This document shows, piece after piece, positions 25,240-32,882 of a stretch of 64,000 nucleotides of DNA. The position numbers and the translations under genes were made by a program. Origin of the DNA: Flavobacteriales bacterium (GTDB lineage Bacteria; Bacteroidota; Bacteroidia; Flavobacteriales_F; PHOS-HE28); NCBI GenBank assembly GCA_020635675.1, contig JACJZJ010000005.1, forward strand, positions 248,001 through 312,000. The letters are read 5' to 3'. Positions within the stretch are counted from its first letter, which is position 1. Each line of letters starts with the position of its first letter. The notes beneath the pieces are model-generated. The model was given only the letters and a program-made list of their open reading frames with translations. It did no database searches and was not told the DNA's origin.

Positions 25240-25656
25240 GTGCAGCACACCCTCCTGATCGCGGCCTGCTTCGGTCCGCTCCTGCTGAACGCCCAGACCG
25301 GGGCCGTGGACGGTACACCGGCACCTCCCACGACCGTGCAGGAGCTGACCCCCGCGCAACTCTCCGCCCTGATGACGGCGGGCCGCGTGTTCGTGTTCGA
25401 CTGCAACGAACCCTACATGCACGAGGAAGCGCATGTGCCCGGCGCGGTGCTCATCCCCTATGATGCGGTGACACCTGACAGAATGCCTGCGGACCGGGAT
25501 GCGGCCATCGTGTTCTACTGCTACAGTCCGGAATGCCCTGCCGCATCCATGGCGGCCAGGGACGCCGTTGAATTGGGCTTCACCCAGGTGTATTGCATGC
25601 GGGAGGGCATCACAGGCTGGCAGGATGTCGGACTGCCCACCGAGGCGGTGCCCTGA
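25240..25656 (+). CDS. Periplasmic rhodanese-like domain protein
   Basis: 138 aa from a GTG start that gives the signal peptide (M)QHTLLIAACFGPLLLNAQ. A TAGCTTCG -7 element ends 21 nt upstream; the open frame before it has no coding character. The rhodanese fold shows VFDCNEPYMHEEAHVPGAVLIPYD, the active-site loop FYCYSPECPAAS with its cysteine, and MREGITGWQDVGLP. It may transfer sulfane sulfur or act as a sulfur-responsive sensor in the envelope. Confidence 0.85.
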   Translation: MQHTLLIAACFGPLLLNAQTGAVDGTPAPPTTVQELTPAQLSALMTAGRVFVFDCNEPYMHEEAHVPGAVLIPYDAVTPDRMPADRDAAIVFYCYSPECPAASMAARDAVELGFTQVYCMREGITGWQDVGLPTEAVP

Positions 25657-25705
25657 CCGGATCGGCGCAAGGACCGGCGCCTGGGCAATGGGTCCGTTCC
25701 CGAGA

Positions 25706-26362
25706 TCAATCCACGTGGATCAGATGCCCCACGCCCGTGACGATCGCGTCCACCTGCGGTGAACCCTGGTAGTACAGGTTGCCTACGCCGCTGAGGTGGG
25801 CCTCCAGGCGGTCGAGCACGGTGACCTCGATGTTGCCCACTCCGGAGTGGTCCACATGGCAGGTGTCGGCGATCATGTCGAATGCCCTGACCTTGCCCAC
25901 CCCGTCGTGCGTGATGTGCAGGTCCGCCGTGGAGCCGTCGAGCGTGATGTTGCCCGCGCCGTGGTGCACCACCTCCAGCGCGTCGGTGTTCTCGAACCCG
26001 CTGACCGTGGCGTTGGATGCGCCTTCATGCGTCAGTCGATCGAGGGCGGGCAGTTGGATGTCCACCTCGAAGGTGATATGCTGGTAGGTGTTGCCACCGT
26101 CCACGTCGAGAAGCAGGGTGTTGTTGCTCACCGTGGTCCACAGGGCGTTGATGGCCACGACATCCGTGCGTACGGTCACCTCCTGGGTGGCGCCGTAGTG
26201 GATATTGGCCTTTACCGGCCCTTGGATAAGCACGTTGGTGAACGGCGGCAGGTCCCGTTCCTGGGTGATGATCTGTCCGGACCCGTGGAGGTGCTCCTTG
26301 TGGCAGGCGGTCAGCAACGGCAGGGCGAGGGCGATCAGCGGAAAGGTCTTCAAGCATCTCAT
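25706..26362 (-). CDS. Lipoprotein with GIN domain (DUF2807, putative auto-transporter adhesin head)
   Basis: 218 aa. The signal peptide and lipobox are MRCLKTFPLIALALPLLTAC. The mature part begins GSGQIITQERDLPPFTNVLIQGPVKANI, the usual opening of the family. A right-handed beta-helix-like series follows (VSGFENTDALEVVHHGAGNITLDGS; HITHDGVGKVRAFD; VDHSGVGNIEVT). The function of these abundant Bacteroidota proteins is not known. An alternative start two codons upstream (26368) is equivalent. Confidence 0.88.
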   Translation of the reverse strand: MRCLKTFPLIALALPLLTACHKEHLHGSGQIITQERDLPPFTNVLIQGPVKANIHYGATQEVTVRTDVVAINALWTTVSNNTLLLDVDGGNTYQHITFEVDIQLPALDRLTHEGASNATVSGFENTDALEVVHHGAGNITLDGSTADLHITHDGVGKVRAFDMIADTCHVDHSGVGNIEVTVLDRLEAHLSGVGNLYYQGSPQVDAIVTGVGHLIHVD

Positions 26363-26500
26363 GGTCATTGTACTTTTTCATGCATGGGCGGGCGCGTTGC
26401 CGGCCCACGTGGTGTGTTTGCAGAGAAGACCAGGAGGACCCGGAATACCCCCATCCCTGCTCCGGATCTTTTCCCGGGGTGGGTTCCCCCCGGAACGAAC

Positions 26501-26526
26501 GAAGCCCCGGCGGATGCCGGGGCTTC
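26501..26526 (-). terminator. Strong hairpin downstream of cspA
   Basis: GAAGCCCCGGC (26501-26511) pairs perfectly with GCCGGGGCTTC (26516-26526) around a 4-nt loop, 23 bp beyond the cspA stop on its strand. There is no long T run, only GTTCGTTCC, so termination strength is uncertain. Confidence 0.6.
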
Positions 26527-26548
26527 GCAGCTTGCGTGAGGGAGGACC

Positions 26549-26740
26549 TCAGGCCCGGGTCACGTTGACCGCGTTGGGGCCTTTGGGGCTCTGCTCCACA
26601 TCGAAGGTGACCTTGTCACCTTCACGGATGGGCTCCCGGGTCCCGGTCTTGTGCACGAAGACGTCCTTGCCACCCTCGTCCGGGGTGATGAAACCGAAAC
26701 CCTTCTCCGTGTTGAAGAACTTTACTGTACCACTTGACAT
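26549..26740 (-). CDS. cspA: Cold shock protein (CspA family)
   Basis: 63-aa single cold-shock domain, an RNA chaperone. It begins MSSGTVKFFNTEKGFGFITPDEGG (RNP1 KGFGFI), then DVFVHKTG (RNP2) and ends SPKGPNAVNVTRA. Short, typical length. A perfect promoter element lies 74 nt upstream of the start, giving a long leader as is usual for cold-shock mRNAs; a hairpin terminator follows. Confidence 0.95.
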   Translation of the reverse strand: MSSGTVKFFNTEKGFGFITPDEGGKDVFVHKTGTREPIREGDKVTFDVEQSPKGPNAVNVTRA

Positions 26741-26814
26741 GTACTGGTTGTAATGCGCCCACCGTCCGGTGGACTTGTTCGGGCCACGGCAACAGCGCCG
26801 GGCACTTGTGGGAG

Positions 26815-26822
26815 CAAATATA
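26815..26822 (-). promoter_or_regulatory. Consensus -7 element TATATTTG of cspA
   Basis: A perfect TAnnTTTG on the minus strand, between the end of the PQQ-propeller gene and cspA, 74 nt from the cspA start codon. Confidence 0.6.
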
Positions 26823-26843
26823 TCGCGTCGGGGGGATATCCTC

Positions 26844-29276
26844 CTACTGTTGCATGCCGCTGTTGGTGGTGTAATGCGCCACGCCATTGTCGTCCACCAG
26901 CACCATCGGGGCCACCATGCCGTCCTGCACGGGGCTGGTCCAGATCACCTGTCCGGTGGCGGCATTGCGGGCTTCGAGGCTGCGAGGTGCTGTGGCCTGG
27001 TGGATCAGGAGCACGTCGTTCACCGCCAGGCAATAGTCGGCCGCGGCACCCAGGCCCGTGGTCTCGATGTTCCAGATCACCGAGCCGGTAAGTGCATCCA
27101 GGCAATGGAACCATCCCGGTGCGGAGGTGCCGCCACCCACATAGAGCTTGCCGTCGTACAGGTAGGGGTCATTGCCACCCGCGCCACTGACGATGGCCAG
27201 GGACCAGACGTCCGCCCCGGTGCTCATGTCCAGGGCGTGCAATTCGCTGCATGCCTGCACGTACACGATGCCGTTGCCGGCGGTAGGGCAGCGCCAGAGG
27301 TCCAAGCAGTCATCGATGCTGGTCTGCCAGAGCAGGTTGCCGCTGCTCGCATCCAGCGCGTAGAATTCCTGGTCGTCGCTTCCGAAGAAGACCTTCCCAT
27401 CGGCCACACAGGGCGAGGTGTTCACGTCCGATGGGGTGTCGTACTGCCAGAGCAGGGTGCCGGTGGCCTTGTCCAGCGCCACGAGGCCGGGCGTGGCCGT
27501 GCCCCTGCCGCAATACAGCACATTCCCGTCCAGCGTGGGGTTGGAATAGAGGCCCGCACCGGCGTTGTACGTCCAAACACTGGAGCCATCACTGGCATTG
27601 CGGGCCCGGATCGTGCCGCTCTGGGTGGCGAAATAGAGCAGGCCGTCCGCGGCCACAGGGCTGTTCCCATCGGAGTCGAAGCCCGTCCATACCTGGCTGC
27701 CGTCGAAGGCATTGTATGCGTACTGCAATCCGCTCAAGTTGCGGAACACGATCAGGTTGTTGTCGAAGATGGGCGACACCTCGTCCTCCATGGCACCGGC
27801 ATCGTACGACCAGATCGAACTGCCATCCGCGGCATCCAGACAATGGAAGCCCGAGTCGACACCGGCCACGAAGATGCGGCCCGCCACTGACGCCGATCCG
27901 CCGCCGAACACGAGCGGTGCCTGCAATACGTTCACCTGGGAATTGAACTGCACGACAGGGCCCTGCACGGTGATGTACTGGTCGAGGTCCCAGCCGACCA
28001 ACTGGGCATCGGTGTTCCACAGGGCATCATCAAGAGCGTAGTAGAACGCGTCGAAATCGCCCTGTTCATCGAAAAAGATCGGCTCGGTGAAATAAGTACC
28101 ATAGTTCAGGTACACATAGCCGTTGGTCACGGCCTGGCCGTTCCCGTCCACCGCCGATCCGTGCACGGCGCCGCGCGGGCCGCAAAGGCCGTCGATGCTC
28201 TCCTCAAGGACCTCGCCGTTGCCATCCTGGCAACCGATGGTCCCGATCAGGACCTGCTCATCAGAGCCCGGCGCGAAGGCGTAGAGGTCCGCACTACCCG
28301 AACAGGGCAGGGCCAGGTTCATGTACCCTGTGGACGAGGTCAGGTAGGTGTCCCACACATCCTGCACGAAACCGGTGTTGTACACGACCTGTACCGGAAG
28401 GTAGGCGTAGGGTTCACCGCTGCAACTCACGCGGATGTTGTAGGTGGTGTAGCAACTGAAATCGTCGCAGTTCCAAAGCGAGAAGTGAGCGACCTCGCCG
28501 ACGTAGTCGGTCCCTTGGAGCTGGGCGCTGCCCTCCTCCTTCCAATGACCGGCGGACTCGTCGAAATACCACAACGGGACCGTGGTTGGTGCCACCCCCT
28601 GGGAGGCGGACGGAACGGGCATGGTCAGTTGGGCGGTGGTGCCATCGGCCAGTTGCAGCGCGTTACCGCCTCCGTCCTCCAGCACGATGTGGCCCATGCC
28701 GTACGAGATGAGCACACCTGCGTCCCCGTCGGCGTTGGTGGCGTCCATGCCGGGGAACGGTGTCACGCCCGTGATGTTCGTCGGGTCGATGTAGGTCGCA
28801 TACACGCGCACTTCCCCCTGGTAGCCACCGGCGATACCGTTGGCGGGTATCGCCACACCCAGGCCCTCCGGGGAGGCCACCTGGCCGCCGGCTGAAGCCT
28901 GGAAGGAACCGACCTGCACCTTCGGCAGCAACTTCACCCGAACGGACACATCCTCCGGACCGGCAACCTGGAAGTTGCGTCCACCATTGAAGTAGCCGTT
29001 CGCCCGGACCCGCACGAAGTTGGTCCCTTCCTGCACAGGCACATCGCGAAGACGGAACACGCCCCGGCCGTCGGTCGTGGTGGTGAGGCCGTTGCACTCC
29101 ACCGTGGCACCCGTCAGGAACGCGCCGTTCGGCCCGATCACGGACCCCTGCACGTCCACCTGCTGGTCGGAGGAGTTGACCGATGCCATCGAGCCGGGAT
29201 CGTCGGGATCCTTCTTGCAGGCGGTGAACAACAAGCCGGAAGCGAGGCAGAGCAGAGTGAGACGGGTCGTGTGCAT
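26844..29276 (-). CDS. Large lipoprotein: carboxypeptidase-like regulatory domain plus PQQ-type beta-propeller
   Basis: 810 aa. The lipobox LLFTAC is followed by KKDPDDPG, which resembles the acidic lipoprotein export signal of Bacteroidota; surface exposure is likely. Residues ~40-115 are a carboxypeptidase-regulatory-like domain (VQGSVIGPNGAFLTGATVEC ... VRVRANGY). A middle beta-rich region carries SLWNCDDFSCYTTYNIRV. From ~450 a BamB-like PQQ propeller repeats 'GSSIWSYDAG', 'GSQVWTGFDSDG', 'GSSVWTYNAGAG', 'GTLLWQYDTPSD' and 'GNLLWQTSIDD'. The role is unknown; the propeller suggests protein or ligand binding, not necessarily PQQ. Confidence 0.85.
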   Translation of the reverse strand: MHTTRLTLLCLASGLLFTACKKDPDDPGSMASVNSSDQQVDVQGSVIGPNGAFLTGATVECNGLTTTTDGRGVFRLRDVPVQEGTNFVRVRANGYFNGGRNFQVAGPEDVSVRVKLLPKVQVGSFQASAGGQVASPEGLGVAIPANGIAGGYQGEVRVYATYIDPTNITGVTPFPGMDATNADGDAGVLISYGMGHIVLEDGGGNALQLADGTTAQLTMPVPSASQGVAPTTVPLWYFDESAGHWKEEGSAQLQGTDYVGEVAHFSLWNCDDFSCYTTYNIRVSCSGEPYAYLPVQVVYNTGFVQDVWDTYLTSSTGYMNLALPCSGSADLYAFAPGSDEQVLIGTIGCQDGNGEVLEESIDGLCGPRGAVHGSAVDGNGQAVTNGYVYLNYGTYFTEPIFFDEQGDFDAFYYALDDALWNTDAQLVGWDLDQYITVQGPVVQFNSQVNVLQAPLVFGGGSASVAGRIFVAGVDSGFHCLDAADGSSIWSYDAGAMEDEVSPIFDNNLIVFRNLSGLQYAYNAFDGSQVWTGFDSDGNSPVAADGLLYFATQSGTIRARNASDGSSVWTYNAGAGLYSNPTLDGNVLYCGRGTATPGLVALDKATGTLLWQYDTPSDVNTSPCVADGKVFFGSDDQEFYALDASSGNLLWQTSIDDCLDLWRCPTAGNGIVYVQACSELHALDMSTGADVWSLAIVSGAGGNDPYLYDGKLYVGGGTSAPGWFHCLDALTGSVIWNIETTGLGAAADYCLAVNDVLLIHQATAPRSLEARNAATGQVIWTSPVQDGMVAPMVLVDDNGVAHYTTNSGMQQ

Positions 29277-29358
29277 GGGTCGGGAGGAACGGTGTTGCTG
29301 CCCCTATATCGGAGGGGAGGCCTGGATGTGAACGATCGTGTCGCACCAACGCATGCGG

Positions 29359-29389
29359 TTGCCTCGCCTTCACAGGTTGGGTAGTTTTA
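29359..29389 (+). promoter_or_regulatory. Promoter: TTG - 20 nt - TAGTTTTA
   Basis: Classic Bacteroidota -33/-7 layout, with TTG at 29359-29361 and TAGTTTTA at 29382-29389, ending 24 nt before the delta-60 gene start. Confidence 0.55.
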
Positions 29390-29413
29390 CCTGGAACGAC
29401 AGGCCATAATACG

Positions 29414-30952
29414 ATGAAGCGACCCACCAGGCTCCTCCTTGTGGCCGCGATCGCGGTCTGGTCCGGCGCGGCGGCACAGCCTGGTGCGTTGGATCCCGCA
29501 TTCGCGACCAACGGCATCTACCACCCTTTGATCGACAGCGTGGCCGCCGAGGCCAAGGCCGTGGCCATCCAGGCCGACGGGAAGATCGTGACCGCCGGCT
29601 ACTGGGACCATGGCGGGGCATCGCCCTATGCGGACTTCTATCTCCAGCGTTTCAACACGGACGGCACGCCCGATATGTCGTTCGGCACCGACGGACAGGT
29701 GATCGAAACGGTTGCCAATGGCGTGGACGCGGCCTGGTCCGTCGTGGTGCAGCCCGACGGGAAGATCCTTGCCGGTGGCTTCGGCAATCAATCCTGGGAA
29801 CGCATGGTGGTGATGCGTTTCCTGAGCGACGGCACCCTGGACAGCGGTTTCGGCTCGGGAGGGAAGTCCATCGTACAGGTCGGCGGCTTCTCGGACCGGA
29901 TCTGGGACATGAAGCTCCAAAGCGACGGCAAGATCCTGACCTGCGGTACCTGCTTCATCAGTGGCAGCCAGAGTGATTGGTGTGCCACGCGGCTGAACGC
30001 GAACGGGTCGTTGGACACGGGCTTCGGGGCCGGCGGCAAGGTGGTGCTCGACCTGGGTACGCAGCAGGTGTCCGCAGAATCGATGGCCCTGCAGGCCGAT
30101 GGCAGGATCGTGCTGGGCGGTTACGGGCAGACCGGCGGCGTTTACCACATGCAGTTCGCCCGCCTCAACACCGACGGCACGCTGGACCCCACATTCAACG
30201 GTGACGGTCTCGCCGAGGTGTCCGTGAACGGGATCGATGATGCGATCAAGTCGGTGGCCGTCCAGTCCGATGGAAAGATCGTCGGGGGCGGATATGCCCG
30301 CATGGCCAATGACTACGACTTCGCCCTGGTACGGTTGAACACCGATGGCACCCTGGACCCGACCTTCGATGGGGACGGCAAGGTGACGACCCCCATCGGC
30401 GCCGCGGACGACATCCTGTTCTCCATCTACCTGCGACCGGACGGCAAGATCGTTGCGGGCGGCCAATCGATGCAGCCCGGTACGGGCATGGACTTCGCCC
30501 TGGCGATGTACGATCCGGACGGGAGCCTGCAGACCGGGTTCGGTAACAATGGCATCGTGACCACCACCATGGCCCCGAACGAGGACATCCTTTTTGAACT
30601 GGTGCCGGACGCGAACGGGAACATCGTGGCAGCCGGAGGCGCGGAAACGAACGTCTTCGACGTGGTGGTGGCCCGGTATCTGGACCAGGCGGACGTGGGC
30701 CTTGGTGCCCGACCCGACGCCGAAGGGGTGAGCGTCTTTCCGAACCCGGCCTCCACCCGGATCACCATTACCGGATCGCATGGGAACACCCGGATCCGTG
30801 CGATCGATGCCCTGGGACGCATCGCCGGCAGTTGGAGCACCACCGATCCAAGCACCGAGATCCCCATCGTCGCTCTGGGTCAGGGCACCTACCTGCTGGA
30901 AGTGACCGACAACGAGGGCCGTTCGCACCATCGGATCACCATCTCGCGCTAG
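29414..30952 (+). CDS. Delta-60 repeat secreted protein with T9SS type A sorting domain
   Basis: 512 aa. Signal peptide MKRPTRLLLVAAIAVWSGAAAQ. Seven to eight ~55-residue delta-60/beta-propeller repeats follow, each with 'QADGKIV..GG' and 'L.TDGTLDPTF.GDGK' (for example LNTDGTLDPTFNGDG and VQSDGKIVGGGYARM). The C-terminal sorting domain starts VSVFPNPASTRITITG and ends HHRITISR. Probably a secreted or surface propeller protein; ligand unknown. Confidence 0.9.
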   Translation: MKRPTRLLLVAAIAVWSGAAAQPGALDPAFATNGIYHPLIDSVAAEAKAVAIQADGKIVTAGYWDHGGASPYADFYLQRFNTDGTPDMSFGTDGQVIETVANGVDAAWSVVVQPDGKILAGGFGNQSWERMVVMRFLSDGTLDSGFGSGGKSIVQVGGFSDRIWDMKLQSDGKILTCGTCFISGSQSDWCATRLNANGSLDTGFGAGGKVVLDLGTQQVSAESMALQADGRIVLGGYGQTGGVYHMQFARLNTDGTLDPTFNGDGLAEVSVNGIDDAIKSVAVQSDGKIVGGGYARMANDYDFALVRLNTDGTLDPTFDGDGKVTTPIGAADDILFSIYLRPDGKIVAGGQSMQPGTGMDFALAMYDPDGSLQTGFGNNGIVTTTMAPNEDILFELVPDANGNIVAAGGAETNVFDVVVARYLDQADVGLGARPDAEGVSVFPNPASTRITITGSHGNTRIRAIDALGRIAGSWSTTDPSTEIPIVALGQGTYLLEVTDNEGRSHHRITISR

Positions 30953-30965
30953 CGCAGAGGCGGCC

Positions 30966-30973
30966 TACCTTGG
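30966..30973 (+). promoter_or_regulatory. -7 element TACCTTGG, 4 nt before the first TPR-cyclase gene
   Basis: A TAnnTT-G variant ending 4 nt before the ATG at 30978; it marks the probable start of transcription of the cyclase array. Confidence 0.45.
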
Positions 30974-30977
30974 TGCT

Positions 30978-32876
30978 ATGCAAAGGAGGGCCGTGCCCAT
31001 CGGACGCATCCTGACCTGTCTGCTGGCGCTGGCACCGGGCCTCCTGTCGGCCCAGTCCACTTCGAAGAACGACTCCCTGCAGCGCGTGTTCGAGCAGGAC
31101 ACCAGCAGCACAGCACGGATCGGGGCCGGCATCCTGCTCAGCAACGCCACGGTCACCAGCGATCCCATACGGACCGTGGAGGTCGCTGGCCGGGTTTTGC
31201 AGCTGGTGGACAGCCTGCAAAAGGCCCATCGGATGACGGACTCCCTGGCGGATATCACCCGCATCGACCTGCTGGAGAGCATGGGCATCGCTTACACCAA
31301 CCTCGGTGATGTGGACCAGGAACTCCAACTGGCCCTACAGAACCTCGGGATAGCCGAGCGCCTTGGGAATCCACAGAAGCTCTGCATGACCTTGGAAAAG
31401 GTGGGCGTGCTTCAGCTCCGGCAGGGGCATCGGGAAGAGGCGTACACCTACTTCCACCGTGCATTGGCCATGGCCGAGCGATCGAACAACACCTACCGGC
31501 TGGCCATGGAGCTGGGCAACATCGGTGCCGCGCTCGGTGACACGGACCCCGACTCCATGCTCTGGTACTTCCGCAGATCACTGGAGGTGATGCAGCGGCC
31601 CGACATGAGAGATCAGGAGGGCGCCATGGGCTGGATGTTGAACAACATCGGCGAAGTGATGGAAGCGCGCGGCGAGCTGGATACCGCGCTATCCTATTAT
31701 GATAGGTCCCTGGCCATCCGCCGCTCGATCGATCATCGCCTCGGCCAGTACCTGGTGCATGGCGACATCGCTGAATTGCTCCTGAAAGAGGGGCGACCGC
31801 GCGAGGCTTTGGTCCATGCCGATGCGAGCATCGCGATCGCCCGGGAGAACGGGTTCCACCGGAACCTGGATCAGAGCTACAAGGTGCGGAGCAGGATCCT
31901 CGCCCGGCTCGGACGCTACGCCGAGGCCTACCGGGACCATCTGCATTACGTTCAGGAACGGGATTCCGTGCTGAACGAACGCAACACCAAGAAGGTGGTG
32001 CAACAGACCATGCGCTACGAATACGGTCGCAAGATGCTCGCGGACAGCCTGGCCTTCGAGAAGGAGCGGGCGCTTCAGGCCCTGGACAACCAGCTGGCGC
32101 AGGAGAAGATCAAGCGCACGCGCAACATCTACCTCTTCAGCGGTCTGGGCGTGCTGCTGGTGGCAGGCGGGTTGTGGGGACGCCTGCGCTACACCCACCG
32201 CGCCAAGGTGGCCATCGAGAAGGAGAAGAAGGTGAGCGAGCAGCTGCTGCTGAACATCCTGCCCGAAGAGGTCGCCGAAGAATTGAAGGAAAAGGGCGAA
32301 GCCGAGGCAAAACTGATCGACCAGGTCACCGTGCTCTTCACCGACTTCAAGGGATTCACGGCCATGAGCGAGCAGCTGACCCCGAAGGACCTGGTGAAGG
32401 ACCTGAACGAATGCTTCAGCGCCTTCGACCGCATCGTGGAGAAGCACGGCATCGAAAAGATCAAGACCATCGGCGATGCCTACATGGCCGCCGGTGGTCT
32501 GCCCGTGCCGAACACCACGCACGCCCTGGACGTGATCCAGGCCGCGCTGGAAATGCGCGACTTCATCGCGGAAGGCAAGGCACGGAAGATCGCCGCCGAC
32601 CTGCCCTATTTCGAGATCCGCATCGGGATCCACACCGGACCGGTCGTAGCCGGCATTGTCGGCGTGAAGAAATTCCAGTACGACATCTGGGGCGACACGG
32701 TGAACACCGCCAGCCGCATGGAGAGCAGCGGCGAAGTGGGACAGGTGAACATCAGCGAGGCGACCTACGCCTTGATGAAGGACGCGCCTGGGCTCAGCTT
32801 CACGCCGCGTGGGAAAGTGCAGGCGAAGGGCAAGGGGGAAATGGAAATGTATTTCGTAAATGATAGAACAGTATAG
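30978..32876 (+). CDS. TPR-adenylate cyclase A (class III)
   Basis: 632 aa. A signal peptide (IGRILTCLLALAPGLLSAQ) is followed by an extracytoplasmic TPR region of ~340 residues. One membrane helix lies near 385-405 (IYLFSGLGVLLVAGGLW), then a signalling helix with LLLNILPEEVAEELKEKG. The class III cyclase domain runs from ~445 to the end. The metal Asp is in FTDFKGF (~455) and again in GDAYM (~499). Lys in EKIKTIG and Asp in YDIWGD specify adenine; TVNTASR supplies Asn and Arg. All catalytic residues are present, so cAMP production is expected. First of five tandem paralogues; the next gene starts 7 bp later. Confidence 0.9.
   Translation: MQRRAVPIGRILTCLLALAPGLLSAQSTSKNDSLQRVFEQDTSSTARIGAGILLSNATVTSDPIRTVEVAGRVLQLVDSLQKAHRMTDSLADITRIDLLESMGIAYTNLGDVDQELQLALQNLGIAERLGNPQKLCMTLEKVGVLQLRQGHREEAYTYFHRALAMAERSNNTYRLAMELGNIGAALGDTDPDSMLWYFRRSLEVMQRPDMRDQEGAMGWMLNNIGEVMEARGELDTALSYYDRSLAIRRSIDHRLGQYLVHGDIAELLLKEGRPREALVHADASIAIARENGFHRNLDQSYKVRSRILARLGRYAEAYRDHLHYVQERDSVLNERNTKKVVQQTMRYEYGRKMLADSLAFEKERALQALDNQLAQEKIKRTRNIYLFSGLGVLLVAGGLWGRLRYTHRAKVAIEKEKKVSEQLLLNILPEEVAEELKEKGEAEAKLIDQVTVLFTDFKGFTAMSEQLTPKDLVKDLNECFSAFDRIVEKHGIEKIKTIGDAYMAAGGLPVPNTTHALDVIQAALEMRDFIAEGKARKIAADLPYFEIRIGIHTGPVVAGIVGVKKFQYDIWGDTVNTASRMESSGEVGQVNISEATYALMKDAPGLSFTPRGKVQAKGKGEMEMYFVNDRTV
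32321..32838 (+). repeat. Near-identical cyclase segment, copy in gene A
   Basis: 518 bp that differ from 34229-34746 at only 5 positions, while the TPR halves of the two genes are unrelated at the base level. This marks recent gene conversion or duplication. Confidence 0.9.
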
Positions 32877-32882
32877 CACACG

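Noticed and set aside
29500..30650. Repeated GACGGGAAGATC-like strings as a DNA repeat array
   Set aside because: They are the coding signature (DGKI) of delta-60 repeats inside one protein.
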